DNA of 64,000 nt from Burkholderia sp. 8Y (GTDB lineage Bacteria; Pseudomonadota; Gammaproteobacteria; Burkholderiales; Burkholderiaceae): NCBI RefSeq assembly GCF_902506145.1, contig NZ_LR733519.1:1356158-1420157 (forward strand), written 5' to 3'. The position numbers and the translations under genes are program-made. The notes under the pieces were generated by a model. The model saw nothing but the letters and a program-made list of their open reading frames with translations. It had not been told where the DNA came from and did not search any database. Positions 9,512 to 19,700 of this stretch are shown piece after piece (position 1 is the first letter of the stretch; each line of letters opens with the position of its first letter).

Positions 9512-9690
9512 TCAATGCGCGCTATGCACTCGCGCCGGCAAGGTACCGCCCGCCTGCTCGCCGGCTTGCGCGCCGCCGTAGCCAAGCTCGTGCTCTTTCA
9601 TTGCAGCCACCTTTGCTTGCGCGGACATGAGTGCTTGCGGATGGTCCGGAAGGGCTCTGCGGGTTTGCACCTTTGCCTTTCACCGTCGCG
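9512..9690 (-). pseudogene. Fragment of a second DUF4148-like gene
   Basis: On the minus strand, 9512 to about 9690 reads PDHPQALMSAQAKVAAMK, then a GYGG motif and a stop at 9512. This resembles the C-terminal half of DUF4148 proteins (an AxAKVAA segment followed by GYGG). An in-frame TGA lies upstream near 9692 and no signal peptide is found in frame. The longest ATG-started version (from 9628) would be 38 residues. Most likely a decayed paralogue of the neighbouring gene; a genuine short peptide cannot be excluded. Confidence 0.45.
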
Positions 9691-9800
9691 CGCATGGCAA
9701 CGACGTTGGAATGATTGTGCGATTCACAGGCTGAGGCGAAGCTGACCGCCGGATTACGATTTCGAAATCAAACCGCATGACGAACCGCGCGCACCGATGC

Positions 9801-11222
9801 TCAAGGTGCGTCGTCGAGCCGGGGAAAAGAGAGGATGAACCGCGTGCTGCGCGCATCGCTTTCCGCGTGCGCCAAGCCCTGATGCAACTCCATGATGCTG
9901 CGCACGATGGCGAGTCCCAACCCCGCGGAGCCTGCCGAACGGCCCGAGACCACGCGCGAAGGATCGACGCGATAGAAACGGTCGAAGATGCGTTCGAGCA
10001 ACGACGCATCGATGCGGGAGCCTTTATTCTCAACGCAGACGCGGACGAAGGCCGCATCGGCATAGACGGACAGTGTGATGACACCATCGCGGGGGGTATG
10101 TCGCACGGCATTTGCCAGCAGGTTGCTGACCGCGCGCCTGAAGAGCTCGATGTCCGCCCGCACGCGCCCCTGTCCCGTCACCACGATGCGCACGCCGGCA
10201 TCGTCGGCCAAACCCTCGAAATATTCGGCGATTCGCTGCAGTTGTTCACTCGCGTCGAAGACACGCATGTTCTTCGCGAACTGGGGATGCCCGGCACGCG
10301 CCAGAAACAACACGTTCTCGATCATGCGCGAAAGGCGATCGCATTCTTCGAGATTGGAGGCCAGCAAGGCTTGATATTCGTCGGGCGAGCGCGCCCGCGC
10401 CAACGCGACTTCCGTGGCGCCACGCATGTTGGCAAGCGGCGTTCTCATGTCATGCGCGAGGTCCGCCGTGTATTGCGATAGCCGCTGGAAACTGTCCTCC
10501 AGCCCGGCAAGCATCGCGTTGAACGCTGCGATGAGCGGTTCCAACTCCGTCGGCACGCGGTCCATGGCTATCCGCGTATTGAGATTCGCGGACGTGACCG
10601 TGGCCGCACTGTCCGCTATCTCCGAAAGAGGCCGAAGCGCGCGCCGGACGAGAAAGAAGCCGATGCCGAATGCGAGCAGGACGCCGACCACGCCCGCGAG
10701 GTGCAGTCTGTCGCGATAGCGATCCAGCAATAGCCACCGATCTCGCATGTCGCGCGTGATGACGATCGTCGCAATGGTCCCGTTCTTCAGACGAGCTTCA
10801 GCTTCGAGAACACGCACCGGTTGATTGTCCACGGTGCTTCCGGCGACGATCGCGTGGTCGCTTATCTGCTCCGTGCTGGGAACCGCGTGCCCAGTCAGCG
10901 TCGGCGATAATGCCGATGCATTCAGATTGTGTTGCACGAGCACCGACCCCGAAGCGTCGGCAATCTTCAGCGAAAGCGCCTCGTTGCCCAAGACCTGATT
11001 CTCGAGACGCTCGTCGTGACGACGAACGTCCGCATAGTCCGAGAGTTCTTCGGTAAGGCGCCGCGTGTGACGTGCAGCAAGCACGATGTCGAGATCGTCC
11101 TGTACGCGGACTTGTCTTTCCAGCGCCAGATACACGAAGCTGCCAACGATACCGAACACCGCAAGCGTGGTGGCCGCGAAAGCCAAGGCGAGAGTAGTGG
11201 TGAGTGATCGGGTGCGGATCAT
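9801..11222 (-). CDS. Sensor histidine kinase, CusS/heavy-metal-sensor type
   Basis: Protein of 473 residues. Membrane segments at about 11-33 and 174-194 flank a periplasmic sensor region of about 140 residues. A HAMP linker (about 195-247) follows, then the dimerisation box [15 protein letters not shown] with phospho-acceptor His257, and an ATPase domain with [11 protein letters not shown] (N box) and GLGLAIVRS (G2 box). The closest recognisable architecture is the CusS/CopS heavy-metal sensor group. It starts inside the stop of the response regulator gene (ATGA), so both are one operon. The ligand is not evident from sequence. Confidence 0.9.
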   Translation of the reverse strand: MIRTRSLTTTLALAFAATTLAVFGIVGSFVYLALERQVRVQDDLDIVLAARHTRRLTEELSDYADVRRHDERLENQVLGNEALSLKIADASGSVLVQHNLNASALSPTLTGHAVPSTEQISDHAIVAGSTVDNQPVRVLEAEARLKNGTIATIVITRDMRDRWLLLDRYRDRLHLAGVVGVLLAFGIGFFLVRRALRPLSEIADSAATVTSANLNTRIAMDRVPTELEPLIAAFNAMLAGLEDSFQRLSQYTADLAHDMRTPLANMRGATEVALARARSPDEYQALLASNLEECDRLSRMIENVLFLARAGHPQFAKNMRVFDASEQLQRIAEYFEGLADDAGVRIVVTGQGRVRADIELFRRAVSNLLANAVRHTPRDGVITLSVYADAAFVRVCVENKGSRIDASLLERIFDRFYRVDPSRVVSGRSAGSAGLGLAIVRSIMELHQGLAHAESDARSTRFILSFPRLDDAP

Positions 11223-11896
11223 TCCTTATCCGGCGGATCGAGTACATAACCCACACCGCGCACCGTCTGGATGAGTTTCACCGGGAACTCGTCGTCGATC
11301 TTCGCGCGCAAGCGCCGAATCGCCACCTCGACGACATTCGTGTCGCTGTCGAAATTCATGTCCCACACATACGAGGCGATCTGCGTGCGGCTCAATACTT
11401 CCCCTTGCCGGCGCGCCAGCAATTGAAGCAAGGCGAACTCGCGCGGCGTCAAATCGATGCGCTTGCCCGCCCGCCTGACCTTGCGGCGTGTCACGTCGAT
11501 TTCCAGGTCGGCGACCGCGATCCAATCCGTTTCTCTCACCGCGCCACGTCTGGCCAGCGAGCGCACACGCGCAAGCAGTTCGACGAATGCGAACGGCTTG
11601 ACGAGATAATCATCGCCGCCCAGCTCGAAGCCGCGCACGCGGTCGTCGACGTCATCGCGCGCGGTAAGGAAGAGCACCGGCGTCGACTTGGACTCGCGAA
11701 GATTTCTGATGACGGTCCAACCGTCCATCGTCGGCAACATGACGTCGAGAACGATGACGTCATAGTGTTCTGCGGTGGCTAGGATCAGCCCTTCTGCTCC
11801 GTCAGCGACGACATCGACCGAATAGCCGGCCTCCTCGAGGCCCTTTTTGATGTACACACCGGCCTTCTGTTCGTCCTCGATGATCAATAACCGCAT
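11219..11896 (-). CDS. OmpR-family response regulator, CusR-like
   Basis: Protein of 225 residues starting [10 protein letters not shown] at 11896; a start 27 bases further upstream is open but would add residues not found in the family. The receiver domain has acidic residues at 7-8, phospho-acceptor Asp51 ([11 protein letters not shown]) and conserved Lys100 (YLVKPF). The C-terminal winged helix (about 125-225) includes [15 protein letters not shown]. It is cotranscribed with the sensor kinase and presumably autoregulated. Targets cannot be named from this window. Confidence 0.92.
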   Translation of the reverse strand: MRLLIIEDEQKAGVYIKKGLEEAGYSVDVVADGAEGLILATAEHYDVIVLDVMLPTMDGWTVIRNLRESKSTPVLFLTARDDVDDRVRGFELGGDDYLVKPFAFVELLARVRSLARRGAVRETDWIAVADLEIDVTRRKVRRAGKRIDLTPREFALLQLLARRQGEVLSRTQIASYVWDMNFDSDTNVVEVAIRRLRAKIDDEFPVKLIQTVRGVGYVLDPPDKE

Positions 11897-11943
11897 ACCG
11901 CGCCTCAAGCGAATCGTCAGCACCTCTTTTCCGATTCTACGCA

Positions 11944-11973
11944 GGTTTCGTAAGGCACATGATTACGGTTTCG
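11944..11973 (-). promoter_or_regulatory. Candidate operator upstream of the two-component operon
   Basis: Two copies of GGTTTCG, 23 bases apart (11944-11950 and 11967-11973), enclose an inverted repeat CGTAA-N9-TTACG (11949-11967). This lies about 50 bases upstream of the response regulator start. OmpR-family regulators of this type bind direct or inverted half-sites here, so autoregulation is plausible. Inference from position and symmetry only. Confidence 0.3.
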
Positions 11974-12288
11974 ACATCTAACGGGCCGCAGTGAGCAGCG
12001 AGGCGTGCGGCAGTCAGAAGGTGTCTTCGCTGATGCATCGCGGTGTAGAGCGAGTTGATTGCAGGCGAGGAGACTCGATCCCGTGATGCACCGCGTTCCC
12101 GGTGAGCGGCATTCATGCATCCTGTTGCCGCCGAATGGCCACTGAACTCACTTCCGCTTTCCCCCTTATTGCGCGCGGACACTCAAGCCGCCCGAAAACG
12201 GTGCATCGTGGCCTGTTGCAGTGCGTGGAGACGTGCGCTGAATGCGGCAACCGCCCGCAAAACGCGCTTCGGCTCGAACCCACGCTGC

Positions 12289-12306
12289 TGGCACGCTTCC
12301 CGCTTT
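12289..12306 (+). promoter_or_regulatory. Candidate sigma-54 promoter of the guanidine operon
   Basis: TGGCACGCTTCCCGCTTT has GG at 12290-12291 and GC at 12302-12303, separated by 10 bases. The -24 half matches the sigma-54 consensus TGGCAC exactly; the -12 half (CCGCT against TTGCA) is weaker. A start near 12315 would place the riboswitch aptamer about 50 bases into the transcript. Nitrogen control by NtrC would suit the operon. No unambiguous NtrC site was identified, though a GGTGCA half-site lies upstream near 12200. Confidence 0.45.
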
Positions 12307-12361
12307 AACCGTTGCGCAAGGAGCCGGCGCGTCATCCGGTTCACCAAACAATCTGAAATGG

Positions 12362-12451
12362 ACGGCTAGGGTTCCGGTCTGCTCGCAGATGCTGGTCCGA
12401 GAGCTGTCGACCTCGCACGAGGTTACACGGCGGGACAAAAGCCCGGGAGAG
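12362..12451 (+). promoter_or_regulatory. Guanidine-I riboswitch (ykkC class)
   Basis: All conserved blocks of the guanidine-I aptamer occur in order: CTAGGGTTCCG at 12366-12376, CTGGTCCGAGAG at 12392-12403, ACACGG at 12425-12430, and GGGACAAAAGCCCGGGAGA ending at 12450. These match the ykkC consensus as I know it. The aptamer ends about 60 bases before the start of the ABC substrate-binding protein. No U-rich terminator follows. A GGGAG at the aptamer 3' end (12445-12449) could pair with CTCCC at 12470-12474 as an alternative fold, so the output may be translational (inference). Confidence 0.93.
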
Positions 12452-12509
12452 AACGCGATGTTTGCGCTGCTCCCTGCCGTCGCCAACCGTCTCCTCCGAG
12501 GTCAACCTC

Positions 12510-13580
12510 ATGCGCAAGCTCGTCCGCTGTCTTGGCATCGCCGCCGTTTCCCTCGTCACGTTCGCTTCGAGCGCCGCGTTCGCCGCCCCTCGCAACGACT
12601 TCAAGGTGTGCTGGACCATCTATGCGGGCTGGATGCCCTGGGGTCAGGCAAAGACCCAGGGCATCGTGTCGAAATGGGCCAAGAAGTACGGCATCAACGT
12701 CGATGTCGTTCAGTTGAACGACTACGTCGAGTCCATCAATCAATACACGGCCGGCAAGTTCGACGGCTGCGCCATGACCAACATGGACGCGCTCACCATT
12801 CCGGCGGCGGGCGGCGTCGATTCGACCGCGCTCATCGTGAGCGACTACTCCAACGGCAACGACGGCGTGCTCATGAAGGGCAAGGGCAAGCAGATCGCCG
12901 ATCTGAAGGGCCAGCAGGTCAACCTCGTGCAGTTCTCCGTGTCGCACTATCTGCTCGCACGCGCGCTGGACAGCGCCCACATGAGCGAGCGCGATCTCAA
13001 GGTCGTCAATACATCCGATGCCGATATTTCCGGCGCATTCGCGACGCCTGCCGTTCACAACGCGGTGACGTGGAACCCGATGCTCGCCGACCTCAAGGCA
13101 CAGCCTAACGTCACCGAAGTCTTCGATTCCAGCAAGATTCCCGGCGAAATCATGGACATGATGGTCGTGAACACGAAGACGCTTCAGGAAAACCCGGCGC
13201 TCGGCAAGGCGTTGACCGGCGCCTGGTTCGAGATGGTCGCGCTGATGCACGGCAACTCCGCTGAGACCACGAGCGCGCTCACCGCAATGGCAAAGTCCTC
13301 CGGCACCGATCTCGCCAACTTCAAAGGCCAGTTGTCCACCACTGCCCTCTTCTATACGCCGAAATCCGCGCTGGATTTCGTGACGAGCCCCGACCTGCCG
13401 AAGATCATGACGCGCGTCGCGAAGTTCTCGTTCGATCACGGCCTGCTCGGTCAGGACGCGAAGAGCGCGGACGCGGTGGGCATGGCGTTCGACAAGGGCG
13501 TCGTCATCGGCAACAAGAGCAACGTCAAGCTGCGCTTCGATCCGACTTACGTCGAGATGGCGGCCGCGGGCAAGCTCTGA
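12510..13580 (+). CDS. ABC transporter substrate-binding protein, guanidine/urea-carboxylase-associated
   Basis: Protein of 356 residues. The start at 12510 (MRKLVRCLGI) is chosen for a GAGG at 12497-12500 and because it gives a proper signal peptide of about 24 residues ending AFAA. It belongs to the NitT/TauT (SsuA/NMT1-like) periplasmic binding fold and to the lineage found beside urea or guanidine carboxylase, with the typical opening FKVCWTIYAGWMPWG. It is the first gene behind the guanidine-I riboswitch, so the likely ligand is guanidinium or a close derivative. Permease and ATPase genes follow. Confidence 0.9.
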   Translation: MRKLVRCLGIAAVSLVTFASSAAFAAPRNDFKVCWTIYAGWMPWGQAKTQGIVSKWAKKYGINVDVVQLNDYVESINQYTAGKFDGCAMTNMDALTIPAAGGVDSTALIVSDYSNGNDGVLMKGKGKQIADLKGQQVNLVQFSVSHYLLARALDSAHMSERDLKVVNTSDADISGAFATPAVHNAVTWNPMLADLKAQPNVTEVFDSSKIPGEIMDMMVVNTKTLQENPALGKALTGAWFEMVALMHGNSAETTSALTAMAKSSGTDLANFKGQLSTTALFYTPKSALDFVTSPDLPKIMTRVAKFSFDHGLLGQDAKSADAVGMAFDKGVVIGNKSNVKLRFDPTYVEMAAAGKL

Positions 13581-13611
13581 TCATCTTCGAGTCCTCAACG
13601 AGGCGGTCACC

Positions 13612-14427
13612 ATGCGACTCATCAATCGACATCCGAGCCGGACGGGCAGCCTGATGCTGCTGCTGTTGCCGTTCGTCGTGCTATTTGCGGTCTATTTCAC
13701 CGGATCGTCGATGCGGCTTTCGGTCAATCCCGACGACAAGCTGTTGCCGAGCGCGACGCAAATGAGCGATGCCGTGAAATCGGTCGCCTTCACCGAGGAC
13801 AAGCGCACGGGCGAGTATCTGCTGTGGGCCGACACGCTGTCGAGCTTGCGGCGCCTGTGCATCGGCCTCGTGGTGAGCGCGGCGATCGCGCTGGTCGTCG
13901 CTATCGCGACGGGTGCGTTCCCACTCGTCAGCGCGACGCTCTCCCCGTTCATCACGGTCATTTCGATGGTGCCGCCGCTTGCCGTGCTGCCGATCCTTTT
14001 CATCGTGTTCGGGCTGGACGAGTTGTCGAAGGTGGTGCTGATCGTGGTCGGCATCACGCCGATGATCATTCGCGACCTGCACGCGCGCACGGGCGAGATT
14101 CCCGCCGAGTTGTGGGTCAAGGCGCAGACGCTCGGCGCGAGCAGCTGGACGCTGATTCTGCGGCTCGTGCTGCCGCAACTGCTGCCGCGCTTGCTGGTGG
14201 CGCTGCGTCTTTCGCTCGGCGCCGCGTGGCTCTTTCTGATCGCGGCGGAAGCGATCGCGTCCACCGATGGCCTCGGCTACCGCATCTTTCTCGTGCGCCG
14301 CTATCTGTCGATGGATCTGATCCTGCCGTATGTCGCATGGATCACGCTGCTTGCGTGGCTCACCGACGAGCTGCTTCGACGCATCACGCAGTGGTGCTTC
14401 CCGTGGTACGGCGGAGGCGCGCGATGA
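13612..14427 (+). CDS. ABC transporter permease, guanidine operon
   Basis: Protein of 271 residues with six or so membrane segments (the first at about 12-30) and the EAA-type cytoplasmic loop (ELWVKAQTLGASSWTLIL, about 163-180) of NitT/TauT-type permeases. It follows the binding protein by 31 bases and overlaps the ATPase gene by 4 bases (ATGA). It would form the homodimeric membrane channel of the importer. Confidence 0.9.
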   Translation: MRLINRHPSRTGSLMLLLLPFVVLFAVYFTGSSMRLSVNPDDKLLPSATQMSDAVKSVAFTEDKRTGEYLLWADTLSSLRRLCIGLVVSAAIALVVAIATGAFPLVSATLSPFITVISMVPPLAVLPILFIVFGLDELSKVVLIVVGITPMIIRDLHARTGEIPAELWVKAQTLGASSWTLILRLVLPQLLPRLLVALRLSLGAAWLFLIAAEAIASTDGLGYRIFLVRRYLSMDLILPYVAWITLLAWLTDELLRRITQWCFPWYGGGAR

Positions 14428-15230
14428 TCGAAGTTCGCAACGTATGGAAGGAATACGGCGATCAGGTCGTGCTCGAACGCCTGAATCTCACCATCAGGGA
14501 AGGCGAATTCTGCTCGATGGTGGGCGCCTCGGGCTGCGGGAAATCGACGTTTCTGCGGCTCCTGCTCGGTCAGGAGCGCGTGACGCGCGGCGAGATTCTG
14601 CTGGACGGCAAGCCGCTGCCGGGCGAACCGGACGCGCATCGCGGCGTGGTGTTTCAACGCTATTCCGTGTTCGATCACCTTGACGCGCTGCATAACGTGA
14701 TGCTCGGTCTGGAACTGCCGCGCGCGAAGTTTACGGGCCGGCTGTTCGGCGCGCAGCGCCGCGCCGCGCGAGACGAAGCGGCCGCGATGCTCGAACGCGT
14801 GGGCCTCGGCGCTGCGCTCGACAAGTATCCGCAGCAGCTTTCCGGCGGCATGCAGCAACGGCTCGCCATCGCGCAGGCGTTGATGATGAAGCCGCGCGTG
14901 CTGTTGCTCGACGAGCCGTTCGGCGCGCTCGATCCGGGCATTCGCAAGGACATGCACGCGCTGTTGTCGGAGCTATGGCGCGAATCGAAGCTCACCATCT
15001 TCATGGTCACGCATGACCTGAAAGAAGGCTTCACGCTCGGCAGCCGCGTGCTAGTGTTCGACAAGGTACGCGTGGACCCGCAAGCGCCGGGCGCGTACGG
15101 CGCGCGCATCACCTACAACATTCCGCTCGATCGCACCCGCGACTCCGCCTCGGCCGTTCATATCGCGCAGGCGGCGGTGCAAGGTGCTTCGGACAACGAA
15201 CTGGTTTCACTGGAGGGAATCCGTCCATGA
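14424..15230 (+). CDS. ABC transporter ATP-binding protein, guanidine operon
   Basis: Protein of 268 residues, started at 14424 where ATGA overlaps the permease stop; a much longer upstream reading is open in frame but overlaps the permease and is not real. Walker A GASGCGKST is at 34-42, the signature LSGGMQQR and Walker B LLLDEPFGALD follow in order, and VTHDLKEG carries the switch His. It energises import together with the preceding two genes. The 3' end overlaps the next gene in another ATGA. Confidence 0.92.
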   Translation: MIEVRNVWKEYGDQVVLERLNLTIREGEFCSMVGASGCGKSTFLRLLLGQERVTRGEILLDGKPLPGEPDAHRGVVFQRYSVFDHLDALHNVMLGLELPRAKFTGRLFGAQRRAARDEAAAMLERVGLGAALDKYPQQLSGGMQQRLAIAQALMMKPRVLLLDEPFGALDPGIRKDMHALLSELWRESKLTIFMVTHDLKEGFTLGSRVLVFDKVRVDPQAPGAYGARITYNIPLDRTRDSASAVHIAQAAVQGASDNELVSLEGIRP

Positions 15231-15931
15231 CATTGCTGCTCGAAGAAACCGTCCCCGGTGGCGGGCATACATCGCTCATCGTGAAACGCGGACAGTCGCT
15301 GCGCGTCACCGACCTGCGCGGCGGCGCGAACGTCAGCGTGATGATGGTCAACGCGACGGAGAAGAGCGAACGGCTCAACCTGCCCGATTCGCTGAAGTGC
15401 CAGCACACCGCGAAACTCACGGCGGGGCATTGCCTCTACTCGGACATGGGCCGCGTGCTGGCCGCGATCGTCGCCGATACATGCGGCTGGCACGACAGCA
15501 TCGGCGGCGTATCGAACGCGCAGGAAGTCGCCGAGCGATACGGCGCGGGCCGGTATCAGGAATTGCGCAACGCGTTCTATCGAAACGGCACGGACAACCT
15601 GCTCGTCGAGATGGGCAAGTGGGGCCTCGGCATCGCCGATCTGATGATGACGCTCAATCTCTTCAGCCGCGTGGATGTCACCGATGACGGCGCGCTGCGC
15701 TTCGTTCCCGGCAACTCGAAGCCCGGCGACTACGTGGAACTGTACGCGCCGATGAACACGCTCGTCGTCCTCACGGCCATTCAGCATCCGCTCGACCCGA
15801 ACCCCGAGTACTCACCGAAGCCGGTCAAGCTCGAACTCCGCACCGCGCAGCCCGACGTCGCCGAACTCTGCCGCACCGCCTGCGAAGAGAACGTACGCGG
15901 CTTTATCAACACCGAACGCTTCTTTCTGTGA
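15227..15931 (+). CDS. DUF1989 protein, urea carboxylase-associated protein 2 (carboxyguanidine deiminase-type subunit)
   Basis: Protein of 234 residues of the DUF1989 / urea carboxylase-associated family. A likely metal motif, [12 protein letters not shown], places Cys86 and His89. In Pseudomonas, two such paralogues (CgdA and CgdB) were shown to form a carboxyguanidine deiminase that turns the carboxylase product into allophanate. Tandem placement with a second DUF1989 gene, between the transporter and the carboxylase, supports that role here. Which of the two corresponds to CgdA or CgdB is not assigned. Overlaps both neighbours by 4 bases. Confidence 0.88.
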   Translation: MTLLLEETVPGGGHTSLIVKRGQSLRVTDLRGGANVSVMMVNATEKSERLNLPDSLKCQHTAKLTAGHCLYSDMGRVLAAIVADTCGWHDSIGGVSNAQEVAERYGAGRYQELRNAFYRNGTDNLLVEMGKWGLGIADLMMTLNLFSRVDVTDDGALRFVPGNSKPGDYVELYAPMNTLVVLTAIQHPLDPNPEYSPKPVKLELRTAQPDVAELCRTACEENVRGFINTERFFL

Positions 15932-16587
15932 GCACGGACCCACTCATGACCAGCACGCTTACCGTCAGCGACAAACATCGCGAAAGCGCGGTGTATCGCG
16001 AAACGCTCGCCGCAGGCGAGCCCTGGCTGCACGAGGTGAAGGCCGGGCAGACGCTGCGCATCGTCGATCTGGAAGGCAATCAGGCCGTCGATACGCTCTT
16101 CTACAGTCTCGCCGATCCGCGCGAACGGTTCGATCCGCAACGCACGCTGCGCCGCCAGCAGAGCCTCTACCTTACGTCCGGCTCCGTGCTCTACTCGAAC
16201 CTCGGCAATCCGATGCTGACCATCGTCGCCGATACGTGCGGCCGTCACGACACGCTCGGCGGCGCGTGCGCGCAGGAAAGCAACACGGTGCGTTATGCGC
16301 TCGAAAAACGCTACATGCATAGCTGCCGCGACAACTTCCTGCGTGCATGCGCGCACGACGGGCGGCTTTCGAAGCGGGACATCGGCGCGAACGTCAACTT
16401 CTTCATGAACGTGCCGGTGACGTCGCAAGGCGGTCTCACGTTCGAAGACGGCATTTCCGCGCCGGGCAAGTACGTGGAACTGCGCGCGGAAATGGACGTG
16501 ATCGTGCTCATTTCCAACTGCCCGCAATTGAACAACCCGTGCAATGCCTATAACCCGACGCCCGCGGAGTTGCTGATATGGAACTGA
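15928..16587 (+). CDS. DUF1989 protein, urea carboxylase-associated protein 1 (carboxyguanidine deiminase-type subunit)
   Basis: Protein of 219 residues if it starts at the GTG at 15928, which overlaps the previous stop as GTGA; an ATG at 15946 would give 213 residues and is equally possible. The motif [16 protein letters not shown] gives Cys104, His107 and Cys114, likely metal ligands and more complete than in its partner. It is the probable second subunit of the carboxyguanidine deiminase. A gap of 172 bases separates it from the carboxylase gene. Confidence 0.88.
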   Translation: MSTDPLMTSTLTVSDKHRESAVYRETLAAGEPWLHEVKAGQTLRIVDLEGNQAVDTLFYSLADPRERFDPQRTLRRQQSLYLTSGSVLYSNLGNPMLTIVADTCGRHDTLGGACAQESNTVRYALEKRYMHSCRDNFLRACAHDGRLSKRDIGANVNFFMNVPVTSQGGLTFEDGISAPGKYVELRAEMDVIVLISNCPQLNNPCNAYNPTPAELLIWN

Positions 16588-16723
16588 AGCGCATCCGTAG
16601 CTTCATCTATCACATCATGCTCGTTCGCTCGGGACGATGCTTCGCGCGCACGCGCGAGGAACTGACACAAGCGCATCGCTGAACGCGTGTCGGCCGTGGA
16701 CGACCACGGCTCACCAATCTCAC

Positions 16724-16739
16724 GGCGGGACGGCCCGCC
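16724..16739 (+). other. GC-rich hairpin between the deiminase and carboxylase genes
   Basis: GGCGGG-ACGG-CCCGCC forms a perfect 6-base-pair stem with a four-base loop, 20 bases upstream of the carboxylase ATG. There is no U-tract, so it is not a classic terminator. It may stabilise processed mRNA ends or affect translation of the carboxylase. Confidence 0.35.
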
Positions 16740-16759
16740 TCCAAACCAAGACTGCTTCC

Positions 16760-19700
16760 ATGTTCGAGAAGATCCTCATTGCCAATCGTGGCGCGATTGC
16801 GTGCCGCATCCTCCGAACGTTGCGCGAACTGAATGTCACTGGCGTCGCCGTCTATGCGGAAGCCGACCGCGCGAGCCGTCACGTCAGCGAAGCCTCCGTT
16901 GCGCATGCGCTCGGCGATGGCCCGGCCGCTGCAACGTACCTCGACACGGCGAAGATTCTCGACATCGCGCGTCGCGAGGGCGTGCAGGCGATTCATCCGG
17001 GCTACGGCTTCCTGTCGGAGAACGCGGCGTTCGGCGAAGCATGCGAAGCGGCGGGCATCGCGTTTATCGGACCGACGCCCGCGCAGTTGCGCGCCTTCGG
17101 TCTCAAGCATACGGCGCGCGAGATCGCCGCGAGCCAGGGCGTGCCGATGCTCAAGGGCACGGGACTGCTCGAAGACGTAGCGGCGGCGCTCGACGCGGCG
17201 CAGACCGTCGGATACCCGGTCATGCTGAAAAGCACGGCGGGCGGCGGCGGCATCGGCATGCGCGTGTGCTGGAATGCCGGCGAACTCGCCACGCATTTCG
17301 ATGCGGTCAAGCGGCTCGGCGAGAACAACTTCAGCGATGCGGGCGTGTTCCTGGAGAAGTACATCGAGCGCGCGCGGCATCTGGAAGTGCAGGTGTTCGG
17401 CGACGGCCACGGCGACGCCATCGCGCTCGGCGTGCGCGACTGCTCGGTGCAGCGGCGCAATCAGAAAGTGCTCGAGGAAACGCCCGCGCCGTGCCTGCCC
17501 GAAGGCACATCCGACGCACTCTGCGACGCCGCCGTGAAGCTCGCGAAAGCGGTCGATTACCGGTCGGCGGGCACGGTCGAGTTCGTGTACGACAGCGCGG
17601 CTCGGCAGTTCTATTTTCTCGAAGTCAATACTCGCCTTCAGGTCGAACACGGCGTGACCGAACAGGTCTGGAACGTCGATCTGGTGCGCTGGATGATCGA
17701 ACTCGCGGCCGGAACGCTCGCGCCGCTCGAGGAGCTTGCCGCGAGCCTCACGCCGCGCGGCCACGCGATCCAGGCCCGCCTCTACGCCGAAGACCCAGGG
17801 CGCGATTTCAAGCCGAGTCCGGGGCTGCTCACCGATGTGGCGTTCCCGCCCGCCGATGGCCGCGCGCTGCGCGTCGATACTTGGATCGAAGCGGGCTGCG
17901 AGGTGCCGCCCTACTTCGACCCGATGCTCGCGAAAATCATCGCGTGGTCGCCAACGCGCGACGAAGCCCGCCGCGCGCTCGACGCGGCGCTCGACGAGAC
18001 GCGCATCTACGGCGTCGAAACGAACCGCGACTATCTGCGCCAGATCGTGCAGGACACGCCGTTCGCATCGGGCGAGCCGTGGACGCGATGCCTCGAGGCG
18101 CTCGCCTACTGCGCCACCACCGTGGAAGTCGTGAGCGGCGGCACGCAGACCACCGTGCAGGATCATCCGGGAAGGCTCGGCTATTGGGCGGTCGGCATTC
18201 CGCCCTCGGGACCGATGGACGACCTCGCGATGCGGCTCGGCAACCGCCTGCTCGGCAATGCGGCCGACGCCGCCGCGCTCGAAATCACGATGAGCGGCCC
18301 GACGCTGCGCTTCAACACGGACGCTGTCGTCGCCATCACGGGCGCGCGAATTCCCGTGCATCTGAACGATGTGGAACAGCCGCTGAACACGAGCATCCAC
18401 GTGCCCGCCGGCGCGACGCTTGCGCTCGGCACGATACGCGGCGCGGGTGCGCGCGCCTACCTGTGCGTGCGCGGCGGCCTCGACGTCGCTTCTTATCTCG
18501 GCAGCCGCAGCACGTTCACGCTCGGCCAGTTCGGCGGACACGGCGGCCGCGCGCTGCGCGCGGGCGACGTGCTGCATCTTTATCCGCTCGCTGAAACGCA
18601 GGCGGGCGCGACGCTCGGCAACGTCCCGAAGCTGGAAGGCGTTCGGACGATTCGCGTCATCTACGGACCGCACGGCGCGCCGGAGTACTTCACGGCGTCG
18701 TATATCGAGCGGTTCTTCGATACCGAGTGGGAAATTCACTTCAACTCCAGCCGCACCGGCGTGCGTCTCATCGGGCCGAAGCCGGAATGGGCGCGCGAGG
18801 ATGGCGGCGAAGCGGGGCTGCATCCGTCGAATATTCACGACAACCCGTATGCGGTCGGCGCGATCGACTTCACCGGCGACATGCCGGTGATTCTCGGTCC
18901 GGACGGTCCGAGCCTCGGCGGCTTCGTGTGTCCGGTGACGATCATCGAGGCCGACCTGTGGCACATCGGCCAGTTGAAGGCGGGCGACAAGGTGCGCTTC
19001 GTGCCGGTCGGGATTGACGAAGCGCGGGAGGCCGCGCGGCAACGCCGCCGCGAAATCCAAACGATGAGCGTCGCGCAAGGGGCGCTAGCCGAGCGAAACG
19101 CGCCGCTGACATCGCCCATCGTCCTCGACATGGGCGCGGATGATGAAAGGCTCGTTGCGCGCCTATCCGGCGACACGCACCTGCTGCTGGAAATAGGGGC
19201 AGCGGAGCTCGATCTCGTCTCGCGCTTTCGCGGTCATGCGCTGATGCAGGCGCTCGAAGCCAAGACGCTCGTTGGCGCGATCGACCTCACGCCGGGCATC
19301 CGCTCGTTACAGATTCACTACCGGCCCGACGATCTGCCGCTCGCGCGCCTGCTGGATATCGTCGGAAAGGCGTGGCAGCAGGTGCTGCTGCAACGCGATC
19401 TGCGCGTGCCGTCGCGCGTGGTTCATCTGCCGCTTTCGTGGGACGATCCGGCGTGCCGGCTCGCCATCGACAAGTACATGACCACCGTGCGCAAGGATGC
19501 GCCGTGGTGCCCGAGCAATCTGGAGTTCATCCGCCGTATCAACGATCTGGACTCCATCGATGCCGTGAAGCGCATCGTCTTCGACGCCAGCTATCTGGTG
19601 ATGGGCCTAGGCGACGTGTATCTCGGCGCGCCCGTCGCGACGCCGCTCGATCCGCGCCACCGGCTCGTCACGACGAAGTACAACCCGGCGCGCACATGGA

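Noticed and set aside
13824..14423. N-terminal extension of the guanidine-operon ATPase
   Set aside because: It overlaps the permease gene in another frame and lacks domain similarity; the ATGA junction gives a standard ABC start.
16720..16745. Second ykkC-like element before the carboxylase gene
   Set aside because: The text CACGGCGGGACGG recalls the aptamer 3' end, but the CTAGGGTTCCG and GGTCCGAGAG blocks are absent. It is a simple hairpin.
16610..19078. Long minus-strand open frame of 822 codons opposite the carboxylase gene
   Set aside because: It lies fully antisense to a well-supported enzyme. The predicted protein is an Arg/Ala/His-rich mix with no domain, typical of GC-biased codon shadows. 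The same reasoning removes 846-2153 (-), 5100-6452 (+), 32503-34278 (+), 34335-35687 (+), 44746-46668 (+) and 54904-56250 (-).
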